DNA of 64,000 bases from Flavisolibacter longurius (GCA_014163555.1 JACJGO010000008.1:62001-126000); one strand, 5' to 3'; positions 44,366-53,322 are shown, counted from the first letter of the stretch. The notes: a model not told the origin generated them from the letters alone. Numbers and translations are program-made.

Positions 44366-45691
44366 TTATTTGTTGACCGAAATGCCAATCTTCAAACCAA
44401 AGTCAAACAGGTTTTCTTTAACCGGGTAGTTGGAAATAAAGCTTGACAGCAACTGGTACCGCACTTGTGGTCCCACCTGCCAGGTGGTTTTGCCCGTGTT
44501 GTAAAGAACAAAGGTCTCAAACGAGGTATTCACATTCCAGCGGCGCAGCATCCAGGGTACCTGCGTGTACCGTTTGTAATCGGTGGTGATCATGTAAGAT
44601 CGATCGCCTAGTACATAAGTAGGCTGCACCGAACCGGCTATTCCAAACTGCATTTTCTCATTTCCTTTAAGCGAAACTTCAATACCTACCGGCGCAGAAG
44701 CCTGGAAGGAGAAATTCTGCAGCCAGCTTCCGCGGTTGTTGCGGGTTACATCCACATTGCTATAGCTGCTGGTTGTCCTCACAGAATCTACCCGGGAAGA
44801 GCGGCGATTGTTCAAAGCAATGGTGGCCACGGCATTGGGGGCCTGAAAGGCTTTGATGTCGTATCGGTTTACATTGAACTGAAGCCCGGCCCGAACCCGT
44901 ACTTTTTGCGAAACGGAATATTTTTCCGTTATACCCAGTTCAAAACCAAGATCCGGCTTGTGGGTAACCATATTATTCACACTGCTGTACAAAGCCGCAT
45001 AGTTAATGGACGTAGGCTGCTGTGTATTGCGCAGGTAAGATTTGTTTTCGGTAAGCTTGCGGTAGCTGATGGTGGGTGCAAAATGAAACTGGGTTTGAAA
45101 ACGTTTGCGTTTGGCCCCGGAAGACGGATACGAATTCAGAGCACTTTCAATGGTCCAGGGAGCATTGTTGGTTTGCGAAAGAAAAGCGGGCTTCAGCAAT
45201 TCATTTTCTGCCTTTTTTTCCTCCGTTGGCTCGGGGTGAGAATCCACAGTGGTCATTTCAAAGCTATTTTCTGCCGACACACCAATTTCTGCTGCGTGAG
45301 TTTCCGGTACTGCTGTCAGTGCAGCAATCCCGTTTTCAATCGAAGCTGGAAATGTTTGAGTGGGGGTTGATGTCCGGAAATCTCTTGTGGCAGAAGCCAG
45401 AGACGTTGATGTTCCTGCTTTTGCAGATGCCGTAGCGGTCGATTGGGTTTGGTCGGCTGGTACTGGAATGTCCGTTACCCGAATTTGCCTTGTTGTATTG
45501 GAAATGGTTAAATAAGAGAGTAAGGATGCCGCCATTAAAAATGTACTTAATCCGGCGCTAAATCGTTTGCGGCTTTTTTTTAGCTCACCGGTGATGTTCT
45601 GCCATATTTTCTCCGGTGCCTTCATCCGGAGGTTGTCGGCACTGCGTTTTAAAAATTCTTCAAAGTTTTCATTTTTGAATTCACTCTTCAT
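44366..45691 (-). CDS. membrane-anchored protein with C-terminal beta-barrel-like domain, partner of ECF sigma
   Basis: A 441-residue protein. The first 45 residues are cytoplasmic and helical (NFEEFLKRSADNLRMKAPEKIW), then one membrane helix (AGLSTFLMAASLLSYLTI), a Ser/Thr/Ala-rich linker, and a C-terminal part of about 250 residues with the alternating pattern of an outer membrane barrel (FHFAPTISYRKL, LGFELGITEKYSVSQKVRVRAGL, VGPQVRYQLL). The gene starts 25 bp after the ECF sigma gene, so an anti-sigma-type role for the N-terminus is likely. A helix plus barrel in one chain is unusual. Confidence 0.7.
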   Translation of the reverse strand: MKSEFKNENFEEFLKRSADNLRMKAPEKIWQNITGELKKSRKRFSAGLSTFLMAASLLSYLTISNTTRQIRVTDIPVPADQTQSTATASAKAGTSTSLASATRDFRTSTPTQTFPASIENGIAALTAVPETHAAEIGVSAENSFEMTTVDSHPEPTEEKKAENELLKPAFLSQTNNAPWTIESALNSYPSSGAKRKRFQTQFHFAPTISYRKLTENKSYLRNTQQPTSINYAALYSSVNNMVTHKPDLGFELGITEKYSVSQKVRVRAGLQFNVNRYDIKAFQAPNAVATIALNNRRSSRVDSVRTTSSYSNVDVTRNNRGSWLQNFSFQASAPVGIEVSLKGNEKMQFGIAGSVQPTYVLGDRSYMITTDYKRYTQVPWMLRRWNVNTSFETFVLYNTGKTTWQVGPQVRYQLLSSFISNYPVKENLFDFGLKIGISVNK

Positions 45692-45716
45692 AATCAGTCA
45701 GGCTTTGCGGGAATGG

Positions 45717-46292
45717 TTAGCGGCCACCTACAGCAGCGTACATGGGTTCTTTTGGTTTATAGATGATGTTTTTCTTGAGCAGAATATCCTCCAGCATCGT
45801 TCGGGCACGGGTATATTGGCTTCGGCTGGTGCTTTCTTCTACATCCAGCATATCTGAAATTTCTTTGTGTGAGAAGCCTTCAATCGCGTAAAGGTTCAGC
45901 ACTGTGCGATAACCCAACGGCAGCATGCGGATGCATTCCACTACCTCTTTTGCCTGCACAATGGAGGGAATGGATTCTTCCCTTACCTGCAGGGCACCGG
46001 CATGAATCAGGTCCACGCTTTCGTTGAAGCGTTTGTTTTTCTTCAGAATGTTGATACAGGTGTGAATCATAATGCGACGGATCCATCCTTCCAAAGCGCC
46101 ACGGTTTTCAAACTTGTGGATCTGCGAAAACACCTTGATGAAACCTTCCTGTAACATATCTTCTGCGTCTTCCCGGTTATGGGCATAACGGTAACACACA
46201 GCAAACATTTTGTGACTATACCGGTCATACAATGCTCGCTGGGCGGCTGCCTGATTTTGAATGCAACCTTGTAATAGGGCTTCCTCAGTCAT
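45717..46292 (-). CDS. ECF-type RNA polymerase sigma factor
   Basis: A 191-residue sigma70-family protein with region 2 (YSHKMFAVCYRYAHNREDAEDMLQEGFIKVFSQIHKF) and region 4 (LPLGYRTVLNLYAIEGFSHKEISDMLDVEESTSRSQYTRARTML), and no region 1 or 3. It should direct RNA polymerase to an alternative promoter set when released by its partner, probably the membrane protein encoded downstream. Regulon unknown. Confidence 0.93.
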   Translation of the reverse strand: MTEEALLQGCIQNQAAAQRALYDRYSHKMFAVCYRYAHNREDAEDMLQEGFIKVFSQIHKFENRGALEGWIRRIMIHTCINILKKNKRFNESVDLIHAGALQVREESIPSIVQAKEVVECIRMLPLGYRTVLNLYAIEGFSHKEISDMLDVEESTSRSQYTRARTMLEDILLKKNIIYKPKEPMYAAVGGR

Positions 46293-46353
46293 AGAAATAC
46301 TTTGGCTGCATGTAAGTTAGACAAATTTTTTGGTGGAATGCTGCACCTGCTGT

Positions 46354-46385
46354 AAAAAAAGAAAGGCGGGACCTGCCCGCCTTTC
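46354..46385 (-). terminator. terminator of the PepSY/TonB operon
   Basis: A 10-base stem, GAAAGGCGGG (46361-46370) with CCCGCCTTTC (46376-46385), loop of 5 nt; on the minus strand a T-run follows. It begins 6 nt after the PepSY gene ends. Confidence 0.85.
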
Positions 46386-46390
46386 CAGCT

Positions 46391-46954
46391 TTACCGGGCC
46401 CGTTTTTGTGCCCGGATGCGTTTGGGACCATACCAAAGCCACATGCCCGAAAGCACCAACAGCAGAAGACTGATGCCCATCACAATGTTGTACCCAACCT
46501 TAAAGGGTTCATCGCCGGTGCCCAGCAGGTCATCTACAATGGAGCCGTCGTGCAGGCTTTCAATAAAGTCACTGCTTCTTTTTTCCACGTATAACAACTG
46601 CCCGGTAGAAAGGTCGAGCTGCAGCCCGTAATAGTGCTCTTTGTAGATAAACTTGGCAATGCCTTTGCCGGGGCGGATGTCGATGCGATCGATTTCTGTG
46701 GGAAGTGTGTTGTCAACAGAATCGTGCAGGTACCGAACCGCCTTTTGCTCCAGTTGGGCCACTGGCAACCAATTAGCGGCGTCACCCGAAACTCCTTTTT
46801 GCGTGGGCGCCAGCAGGCCTGTTTGCTTTTTAATGCCCAGGAGCAGGCCGGTGGCTGCCATCAGCACAAAAAACAGAAACAAGGCCAGGGCCAGTTTGCG
46901 GTGCAGCCAGCGGTAAATACGAATCCATTTTGTTTTTTGTTTGATTTCTGACAT
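46391..46954 (-). CDS. PepSY-associated membrane protein
   Basis: A 187-residue protein with an N-terminal helix (KLALALFLFFVLMAATGLLLG) and a C-terminal helix (IVMGISLLLLVLSGMWLWYG) around a PepSY-like periplasmic domain (KFIYKEHYYGLQLDLSTGQLLYVEKR). Such proteins often accompany siderophore or heme receptors and may reduce or release iron. It follows the TonB receptor gene by 16 bp and ends at a strong terminator. Confidence 0.85.
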   Translation of the reverse strand: MSEIKQKTKWIRIYRWLHRKLALALFLFFVLMAATGLLLGIKKQTGLLAPTQKGVSGDAANWLPVAQLEQKAVRYLHDSVDNTLPTEIDRIDIRPGKGIAKFIYKEHYYGLQLDLSTGQLLYVEKRSSDFIESLHDGSIVDDLLGTGDEPFKVGYNIVMGISLLLLVLSGMWLWYGPKRIRAQKRAR

Positions 46955-46970
46955 GCGCAGAAAAAGTTGC

Positions 46971-49169
46971 TTAGAGTGTAGTTCTCAGTGAAAAAATCAG
47001 GTTGCTGCCTGCCGCCACAATGCCCGATGAATAGGGCCGGTACCGCTGGTCGGTGATGTTTTCCCAGCCTGCCGCGACAAAAAGATATTTGTGCAACTGG
47101 TAGGAAAGCTTTGCGTTGAGCGTATACCATTCGGGTGAAAAGGGGCGACCGTTTGCATCTTTTGCATAGATGTCGGGCTTTGCCCTTTCGGTTGGTGCCA
47201 GGTCATCGTAAGCCACTTCGCTGTTGTAGAACAGGTAGAGCTCTGCATGCAGCTTGTTTTTACGGTAATGCACATGGGCACTTCCGTAAAAAGGTGGTGC
47301 ATGCCGCAGGGGCACCTGTTCGTCTTTGGCATCGTCGGTTTCTTTGCCCCAGATCCAGTTGGCATGGGCCTGCAAGTAAAGGCTTTTGGCAACATAAAAA
47401 CGGGCTGAACCTTGTACGCCCCATACCGTTGCTTTGGCCACATTCTGCAGGGCTTCCACGCGGCTCTGTACGCCGGAGAAAAGAATGCTGTCGCTGCCGT
47501 TGAAGGTATGGGGCCGCCTGACCACGGCATCTGTCATGATGGTATGAAACAGGTTGGCCTCCAGCCGGAATTTGTGCAGTAAATCTTTTACAAAGCCAGC
47601 TTCGAAATTGACGGCGTATTCCGGTTTCAGTCCTGGGTTTGGAACGGTAACATTTCCCGGTGAGCTTTCAAACAGCTTCCCGATATCATCTACATTGGGC
47701 ATCCGATAGCCAGTGGAAATATTGCCATTGAACTGCCAAGTCTTTTCCGGGCGGTAGGTAGCTCCCAGATTGCCGGTGAGGGCGCCATCGCCCAAGTTTG
47801 CCTTTTTGTAGGGAAAGGGAATAAACGTAGGGTCGAAGGTTGCGTTCAGCCGATTGTAACTGTACCGGAGGCCACCATTGAGCGTGGTAATAGCCGACAG
47901 GTCGTATTTATAGCTCCCGTAAACACCCGTTGTGGACCAGGTGCTGCCATTGGGGTAGCGAGTAGCAAAATTCACCGTAGCGCCGTTGGCAATGTTGGTT
48001 TGCGTACCAAAAGAACCCACCTTGTTGTAAACGGTTTCCATCCCATAAAAGACTTGGCCCCGACCCAACCGTTTGGTAGCGTCAATATTCAGGCTGTAGG
48101 CATCCACTTCTTCGGCCTGGCGGGTACGGGTGTTGCTGTTGCGGGCCCTGTCGATGCGGCTCTCTTCATAGTTCTGGTAAGAAGCCACGATGCTGATGTT
48201 ATCGGCAAGGCCGCTTTTCTGCGTTAGCAGGGCACTCAGCGTATGCATGCGCCAAAGCATGGGACCGTAATTCCATTCGGCAAAACGCGGGGCACCATTG
48301 CGGTACTGGATCAGGCGGTCGTAACGGGGTGCGATGCCGGTACCGGCATAGGTAAATGCGTACTGCAATTCCACGGCCTCACCGGCCTTGTAGCGAACCT
48401 TGCTCAGGAAATTTTCCTGAGAATACCCGCTGAACCGCTGCACGTTGGGATTGCTGTTTTGGGTGACCACATCCTGCCCGCCGATACGCTCTACATATTC
48501 GGGACGGATGTAGTTCTCTGCCCTTCCATTCTTTCCCATGCGCAGGTCGTCAAACGCACTACGGGTATAGGCGGCAAGAAAAGAAAGGTTGCGGTTGCCC
48601 ACCGCCACATCGGCATGGGCCGTTCTTTCGTTATTGGCCGTGGCATACCGGGCAAAGGCCGAGCCCCTTACCAGGTGTTTTGAATCGTTGGCAAACTGCG
48701 GCTGCAGGGTACGGAAAGCCATCACGCCGCCAATGGCATCGCTGCCGTAAATAAGTGAGCCTGGACCAAAAATAACCTCGGTATTTTCCACGGTCAGTGG
48801 GTCAATGCTGATGATATTTTGCAGGTTGCCGCTGCGGTAGATGGCGTTGTTCATGCGAACGCCGTCCACCACCAGTAATAAGCGGTTGGTGGCAAAGCCC
48901 CTGATCATGGGACTGCCGCCGCCCAACTGGCTTTTCTGTACAAATACGGTCCCGGTTTGCGCCAGCATATCGGCTGCTGTTTGCGGATTGTAATGATAGA
49001 TCTGCTGGGGCACCACGCGGGTGATCTTGTTGGGTACTTCGTTGCGGGATTGCTGCCATTTGTTCACCGAAAGGGTAATGGCATCCAAGTTCCGTTCGGG
49101 CAGGCTGTCCTGCCCGGCGGACATAAGCGCACAGCCGAGCACAAGGCCCAGGCTTACCGGTCTTTTCAT
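46971..49169 (-). CDS. TonB-dependent receptor
   Basis: A 732-residue outer membrane receptor with signal peptide (SLGLVLGCALMSAGQ), plug domain (about residues 40-150: MLAQTGTVFVQKSQLGGGSPMIRG, DGVRMNNAIYRSG) and a 22-strand-type barrel. The plug's RGFATNRLLLVVDGVRMN is close to the hemoglobin/heme receptor subgroup, and the PepSY partner also points to iron or heme, but the ligand is not proven. There is no CTD and no carboxypeptidase-like N-terminal extension, so it is not a SusC-type receptor. Confidence 0.9.
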   Translation of the reverse strand: MKRPVSLGLVLGCALMSAGQDSLPERNLDAITLSVNKWQQSRNEVPNKITRVVPQQIYHYNPQTAADMLAQTGTVFVQKSQLGGGSPMIRGFATNRLLLVVDGVRMNNAIYRSGNLQNIISIDPLTVENTEVIFGPGSLIYGSDAIGGVMAFRTLQPQFANDSKHLVRGSAFARYATANNERTAHADVAVGNRNLSFLAAYTRSAFDDLRMGKNGRAENYIRPEYVERIGGQDVVTQNSNPNVQRFSGYSQENFLSKVRYKAGEAVELQYAFTYAGTGIAPRYDRLIQYRNGAPRFAEWNYGPMLWRMHTLSALLTQKSGLADNISIVASYQNYEESRIDRARNSNTRTRQAEEVDAYSLNIDATKRLGRGQVFYGMETVYNKVGSFGTQTNIANGATVNFATRYPNGSTWSTTGVYGSYKYDLSAITTLNGGLRYSYNRLNATFDPTFIPFPYKKANLGDGALTGNLGATYRPEKTWQFNGNISTGYRMPNVDDIGKLFESSPGNVTVPNPGLKPEYAVNFEAGFVKDLLHKFRLEANLFHTIMTDAVVRRPHTFNGSDSILFSGVQSRVEALQNVAKATVWGVQGSARFYVAKSLYLQAHANWIWGKETDDAKDEQVPLRHAPPFYGSAHVHYRKNKLHAELYLFYNSEVAYDDLAPTERAKPDIYAKDANGRPFSPEWYTLNAKLSYQLHKYLFVAAGWENITDQRYRPYSSGIVAAGSNLIFSLRTTL

Positions 49170-49203
49170 GTAATTTTTTGTTTTCGTAAAAAAATGTTGC
49201 GGA

Positions 49204-49713
49204 TCAGAAAAGAAGGCGCTTTCGGGGTGGGGGACCCAACACCAGGCGAATGGGGGAGAGAAGGGTAAATCGCGGAAAAATGACCTTTTCTTTTTTTACA
49301 AAGAAAATCACTGAAAAATGAAGAAGGAGAATGCAACCAATAAAGCTTTGGAGCAGGAGCAGAAATTGTAAGAAACCGGCATTATTTCCCGACAGCAGGA
49401 GGTGCAACAAGGAGCCAGCCACCTCTGTTTCGTCATCATCATACACACCGGTGAGCTGATAGTTGCCGCCAACGATGGTGTAGGAAGATACATCAAACAT
49501 GCGATCACCGACCCAAAGCTCTCGCCCCTTCTCTTCCCAAACTATCTTGGCTGCGGGTACTACAACCGTAACCTGGTCTTCTGTTTGGAGTCTTTCTTCC
49601 CGTGTTGACTGGATGTAGGCCTTGCCAAGTTGCAACACAAACATGGCCAGCAGCGGAAAGAGCAACATTGTGCTGAAGATAGCTGCGCTGATATGTCGGC
49701 TGCCGTTTCTCAC
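49204..49713 (-). CDS. hypothetical membrane protein in the TonB operon
   Basis: A 169-residue protein with one helix near the N-terminus (AAIFSTMLLFPLLAMFVLQL), a charged domain of about 80 residues, a second hydrophobic stretch (FLQFLLLLQSFIGCILLLHF) and a basic tail. I do not recognise it. It starts with GTG 49713, lies 20 bp after gpmI and 34 bp before the TonB receptor, so it belongs to the same transcript. Its position suggests a role with the receptor, but this is inference. Confidence 0.65.
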   Translation of the reverse strand: MRNGSRHISAAIFSTMLLFPLLAMFVLQLGKAYIQSTREERLQTEDQVTVVVPAAKIVWEEKGRELWVGDRMFDVSSYTIVGGNYQLTGVYDDDETEVAGSLLHLLLSGNNAGFLQFLLLLQSFIGCILLLHFSVIFFVKKEKVIFPRFTLLSPIRLVLGPPPRKRLLF

Positions 49714-49733
49714 AACACAATGTTACGAATGAT

Positions 49734-51263
49734 TTAAGTGGTCAATACTTCACCGGTCATTTCCTCCGGAATGTGGAGCCCCATCATGGTTAAGATGGTA
49801 GGCGCAAGGTCCCCCAGCTTACCGGGTTTGATGTTGCCTTTCCATTTATTGTCGATAATGAAAAAAGGAACCAGGTTTAGTGTATGGGCTGTATTGGGCG
49901 TGCCGTCAGGATTGATCATATAATCCGCATTGCCATGATCGGCCGTAAGGAAAATCGTATACCCGTTTTCAAGGCCGGTAGTCACAACCTGTGCTACGCA
50001 GCTATCGACGGTTTCTGCTGCTTTTATAGCCGCTTCCCATACACCGGTATGGCCCACCATGTCGGCATTGGCATAATTGAGACAAATAAACGAGGCTTCT
50101 CCTTTTTCAATCTCGGCAAGAATAGCCGTGGTTACTTCCGGGGCACTCATTTCGGGCTGCAGGTCGTAGGTGGCTACTTTGGGTGAAGAAACCATGAGAC
50201 GTGTTTCACCTTCAAATGGTTTTTCCCTGCCGCCGCTAAAGAAAAACGTGACGTGAGGATATTTTTCGGTTTCGGCAATCCGCACCTGTTTCAATCCGGC
50301 CTGCTCAATAATTTCGCCCAACGTATTGTTCAGGTTGTCAGTTTCGAAAATCACATGCACACCTTTGAAGGTAGCGTCGTATTCCGTCATGGTGGTGTAA
50401 TGCAGGTCCAAAGGCTTCATTTCCTGCTGCGGAAATTCCAGTTGCGTAAGCGCCTTGGTGATTTCGCGGCAGCGGTCAGTACGGAAATTAAAACAGATGG
50501 CGGCATCACCGTCTTTTATGGTGGCAATCGGACTGCCGTCTTCGTGTGTAATAACGGTTGGTAAGATAAACTCGTCAGTTATGTTTTGTGCGTACGAGCT
50601 GGAAATGGCTTCTGCTGCACTGGTGGCTTTTTCGCCAACGCCTTTTACCATGGCATCATAAGCCAGTTTCACCCGTTCCCAACGGTTATCGCGGTCCATG
50701 GCATAATACCGTCCGCTGACACTAGCAACCTTTCCGATGGTTTGGCGGCAATGGGCTTCGAGTTCTTCTACAAAACCAGCCCCGCTTTTCGGATCGGTAT
50801 CACGGCCATCGGTAAATACATGGATAAAAACATTGTGAAAGCTGTTCTGCTGGCAGATATCGAGCAGGGCTTTCAGGTGATTAAGGTGTGAATGCACACC
50901 CCCATCGCTCACCAGGCCCAAAAGGTGCAAGGGCTTATTTTGTTCTTTTGCATAGGCTATACTGTTCAGTAAAACTTCATTATTCGCCAGTTCGCCTTCG
51001 CGAATGGCCACATTGATGCGCTGTAACTCCTGGTAAACGATCCTACCGGCGCCCAGGTTCAGGTGGCCTACTTCAGAATTTCCCATTTGCCCCTCCGGCA
51101 GCCCAACGGCTTCTCCACAGGTCGTAAGGGTTGTATTGGGAAACCGGTTGTATAAAGAGGAAACAAATGGCACATTGGCATTGCGGATGGCATCCGAAGA
51201 AGGCACGGTGCCCAGTCCCCAACCATCCATAATGACTAAAATAATTTTCTTTGACGGTGTCAT
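49734..51263 (-). CDS. gpmI: 2,3-bisphosphoglycerate-independent phosphoglycerate mutase
   Basis: A 509-residue manganese enzyme of the alkaline phosphatase superfamily that interconverts 3- and 2-phosphoglycerate. The catalytic serine is in GNSEVGHLNLGAG, and metal ligands lie in VIMDGWG, HVFTDGRDT and TADHGNADYM. ATG 51263 is chosen over 51380, because an exact -7 element (51282-51289) lies between them. It is first in a probable operon with an unknown membrane protein, a TonB receptor and a PepSY protein. Confidence 0.95.
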   Translation of the reverse strand: MTPSKKIILVIMDGWGLGTVPSSDAIRNANVPFVSSLYNRFPNTTLTTCGEAVGLPEGQMGNSEVGHLNLGAGRIVYQELQRINVAIREGELANNEVLLNSIAYAKEQNKPLHLLGLVSDGGVHSHLNHLKALLDICQQNSFHNVFIHVFTDGRDTDPKSGAGFVEELEAHCRQTIGKVASVSGRYYAMDRDNRWERVKLAYDAMVKGVGEKATSAAEAISSSYAQNITDEFILPTVITHEDGSPIATIKDGDAAICFNFRTDRCREITKALTQLEFPQQEMKPLDLHYTTMTEYDATFKGVHVIFETDNLNNTLGEIIEQAGLKQVRIAETEKYPHVTFFFSGGREKPFEGETRLMVSSPKVATYDLQPEMSAPEVTTAILAEIEKGEASFICLNYANADMVGHTGVWEAAIKAAETVDSCVAQVVTTGLENGYTIFLTADHGNADYMINPDGTPNTAHTLNLVPFFIIDNKWKGNIKPGKLGDLAPTILTMMGLHIPEEMTGEVLTT

Positions 51264-51281
51264 ATATTGCTTTGAAGGTTG

Positions 51282-51289
51282 CAAATCTA
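51282..51289 (-). promoter_or_regulatory. gpmI -7 element
   Basis: TAGATTTG on the minus strand fits TAnnTTTG exactly, 18 nt before ATG 51263. Confidence 0.65.
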
Positions 51290-51348
51290 ACCATTCGTGA
51301 AGGTTTTGTTTATATTCATCGGCCGAAATTGACGGCTGATATATGGCA

Positions 51349-51357
51349 TATTTTTCG
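51349..51357 (+). promoter_or_regulatory. -7-like element of the DUF4783 gene
   Basis: TATTTTTCG (TAnnTTTG with a C inserted) lies 24 nt before ATG 51382, divergent from the gpmI promoter. Confidence 0.4.
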
Positions 51358-51381
51358 CTTTCAGCAGGCCGGACTAACAAA

Positions 51382-51768
51382 ATGTCTATGAAAAAGATAA
51401 TTACACTCCTCTGTATCGGCGCTTTTGTTCTTTTTTCCGCGTTTCAAACCACATCCAACGTGGATGATGTGATCAGCGCTTTGCGCAGTGGCAATGCCAC
51501 GGCCCTGGCCAAACACGTGGACGAAAACATTGAGATTGCTCTGCCTTCTAAGAGCGATACCTATAGCCGTTCGCAGGCTTTAGTGATTTTGCAGGATTTT
51601 TTCCAAAACAAGGGCGTACGCGGCTTTGATGTAAAGTTTCAAGGTGAGAACGGTGGCAGCCAGTATTGCATTGGCACGCTGCAAACCAAGGGCGGTAACC
51701 TGCGCACGACCTTTTTTATGTCGAACCGCAACGGAAAACAATTCCTGAAAGAAATTCGATTCCAGTAA
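51382..51768 (+). CDS. DUF4783 domain protein (secreted)
   Basis: A 128-residue protein with a signal peptide (ITLLCIGAFVLFSAFQ) and a small alpha+beta domain of the NTF2-like DUF4783 family (VISALRSGNATALAKHVDENIEIAL). Function unknown. Start: 51382 or 51388 (both MKK-like); the longer frame from 51343 overlaps the promoter. A terminator follows. Confidence 0.8.
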   Translation: MSMKKIITLLCIGAFVLFSAFQTTSNVDDVISALRSGNATALAKHVDENIEIALPSKSDTYSRSQALVILQDFFQNKGVRGFDVKFQGENGGSQYCIGTLQTKGGNLRTTFFMSNRNGKQFLKEIRFQ

Positions 51769-51804
51769 TCATAATACTTCGGATTGTTTTCAACGATCCT
51801 GATG

Positions 51805-51835
51805 AAACGGCTGCCCGAAAACGGCAGCCGTTTTT
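51805..51835 (+). terminator. terminator after the DUF4783 gene
   Basis: AAACGGCTGCC (51805-51815) pairs with GGCAGCCGTTT (51823-51833), then TTT. About 37 nt after the stop. Confidence 0.85.
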
Positions 51836-51908
51836 ATTTTGCCTGGGCAGAATAGCGGTTGTTCCATTAATCACGGTTTTTCTCTTTTAAATCATGCCCG
51901 TCTGCGGT

Positions 51909-51916
51909 TATTTTTG
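51909..51916 (+). promoter_or_regulatory. nadC -7 element
   Basis: TATTTTTG fits TAnnTTTG exactly and ends 5 nt before ATG 51922, so a leaderless or very short-leader mRNA is predicted. Confidence 0.65.
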
Positions 51917-51921
51917 TAGAC

Positions 51922-52785
51922 ATGATCAGAGACTTTGATGCGCAGTTGTTCAAGTTGGTGGATGCGGCTCTTCAGGAAGATATAGGCGATGGCGATCACT
52001 CGACGCTTTGCTGCATTCCGGCCGATGTAAAAGGAAAAGCGGTTTTAAAGATCAAGCAGGATGGTATTTTGGCCGGACTGGATGTGGCGGAAAAAATTTT
52101 CCGGTATAAAAAACCGCAGTGTCAGTTCGTACGCCACAAAACAGATGGAGAGGAAATGAAAGCCGGCGAGACTGCTTTTGAGGTGGAAACCTTTGTGCAC
52201 ACCATTTTGCAACTGGAGCGGCTGGTGCTGAACTGCATGCAGCGCATGAGCGGCATTGCCACCCAAACCAAACAGTACACCGACAAACTGAAAGGCTATA
52301 AAACTAAGCTGCTGGATACCCGTAAAACCACACCCAATTTTCGGCTTCTGGAAAAGAAAGCGGTGCAGATTGGGGGTGGCGTGAATCACCGCTTCGGGTT
52401 GTTTGATATGATCATGCTAAAGGATAATCATATTGATTACAGCGGCGGGCTGGAAGCGGCCATAGAAAGAGCCCACGCTTACGTGCAGGATTACCGTCCG
52501 GATCTGAAAATTGAAGTGGAAACCAGAAGCATTGCCGATGTAAAAAGGGTGCTGGAAACAGGAAAAGGAAAAGTGTTTCGAGTGATGCTGGATAACTTCC
52601 AACCGGAAGAAGTGAAAGAAGCAGTGGAACTGATCGGTGAGACCTTCGAAACGGAAGCCAGCGGCGGTATTAACCTCGATACCATTGAAGCCTATGCGGC
52701 CACTGGTGTGGATTATGTAAGTGTGGGTGGGTTGATTCACCAGGCAAAGAGCCTGGACCTGAGCTTAAAGGCAGTGATCGTCTGA
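51922..52785 (+). CDS. nadC: nicotinate-nucleotide diphosphorylase (carboxylating)
   Basis: A 287-residue quinolinate phosphoribosyltransferase of NAD synthesis. Motifs: EDIGDGDHST at the N-terminus, LNCMQRMSGIAT, DTRKTTPNFRLLEKKAV, GGVNHRFGLFDMIMLKDNHI and EASGGINLDTIEAYAATGVDYVSVG. nadA and nadB are not in the window. It is 53 bp before the SUI1 gene in the same direction. Confidence 0.95.
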   Translation: MIRDFDAQLFKLVDAALQEDIGDGDHSTLCCIPADVKGKAVLKIKQDGILAGLDVAEKIFRYKKPQCQFVRHKTDGEEMKAGETAFEVETFVHTILQLERLVLNCMQRMSGIATQTKQYTDKLKGYKTKLLDTRKTTPNFRLLEKKAVQIGGGVNHRFGLFDMIMLKDNHIDYSGGLEAAIERAHAYVQDYRPDLKIEVETRSIADVKRVLETGKGKVFRVMLDNFQPEEVKEAVELIGETFETEASGGINLDTIEAYAATGVDYVSVGGLIHQAKSLDLSLKAVIV

Positions 52786-52838
52786 ACCGGGTTTTTAGGA
52801 TGTGTGGGATTTGATGGAGTTTATTTTAAACGCAAGCA

Positions 52839-53186
52839 ATGAGCAAAAAAAACAAGAGCGATAAACATGGATTTGTGTACAGCACCGATCCGAACTTCAG
52901 CTTTCAGCACGAAGAAGAGAGCACGCAGGAAACCCTGCCGCCACAACAGCAAAAGCTGAAAGTGCGCCTGGATACCAAACAACGTGGAGGCAAGGCCGTT
53001 ACTCTGGTGGAAGGCTTTGTGGGTACAGATGACGATTTACAGGATCTTGGCAAAAAGCTAAAAAATTTTTGCGGAACCGGCGGTTCGGCAAAAGACGGCG
53101 AAGTGATTGTACAAGGTGACCAACGCGATAAAGTCTTGCAGTGGCTGCAGAAGAATGGGTATAAGAATGCGAAAAGAGTTGGGTGA
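52839..53186 (+). CDS. SUI1/eIF1-like translation initiation factor (YciH family)
   Basis: A 115-residue protein whose C-terminal about 75 residues form a SUI1 domain (VRLDTKQRGGKAVTLVEGFVG, LKNFCGTGGSAKDGEVIVQGDQ, VLQWLQKNGYK), the eIF1 fold that checks start-codon choice in eukaryotes and archaea. The N-terminus is charged and disordered. In bacteria such YciH proteins have unclear roles. Its stop codon overlaps heptad array 10. Confidence 0.9.
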   Translation: MSKKNKSDKHGFVYSTDPNFSFQHEEESTQETLPPQQQKLKVRLDTKQRGGKAVTLVEGFVGTDDDLQDLGKKLKNFCGTGGSAKDGEVIVQGDQRDKVLQWLQKNGYKNAKRVG

Positions 53187-53230
53187 TTGGATATTGGATA
53201 GTTGATATTGGGATATTAGGAAATTGCAAT
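53186..53230. repeat. heptad/octamer array 10, left part
   Basis: Units start at 53186, 53193, 53200, 53207 (7-bp steps) and then 53215 and 53223 (8-bp steps), core ATTGG/ATTAG. The A of the SUI1 TGA stop (53186) is the first base. Confidence 0.7.
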
Positions 53231-53241
53231 ATTGTGTAAAC

Positions 53242-53279
53242 AAAAAATGGCTTCAGGTTGTTCCCTGAAGCCATTTTTT
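53242..53279. terminator. bidirectional terminator between SUI1 and icd
   Basis: A 16-base stem (53242-53257 with 53264-53279, core ATGGCTTCAGG) and 7-nt loop, with A-run before and T-run after, between two convergent genes. Confidence 0.85.
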
Positions 53280-53291
53280 ATTGAAGAAAAA

Positions 53292-53319
53292 ATATCGACT
53301 ATCTAATATCTCTTTATTC
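53292..53319. repeat. heptad array 10, right part
   Basis: Units start at 53292, 53299, 53306 and 53313, form (A/C)TAT(C)NN drifting to TTTATTC. With the left part it flanks the terminator between the two convergent genes. Confidence 0.55.
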
Positions 53320-53322
53320 TCT

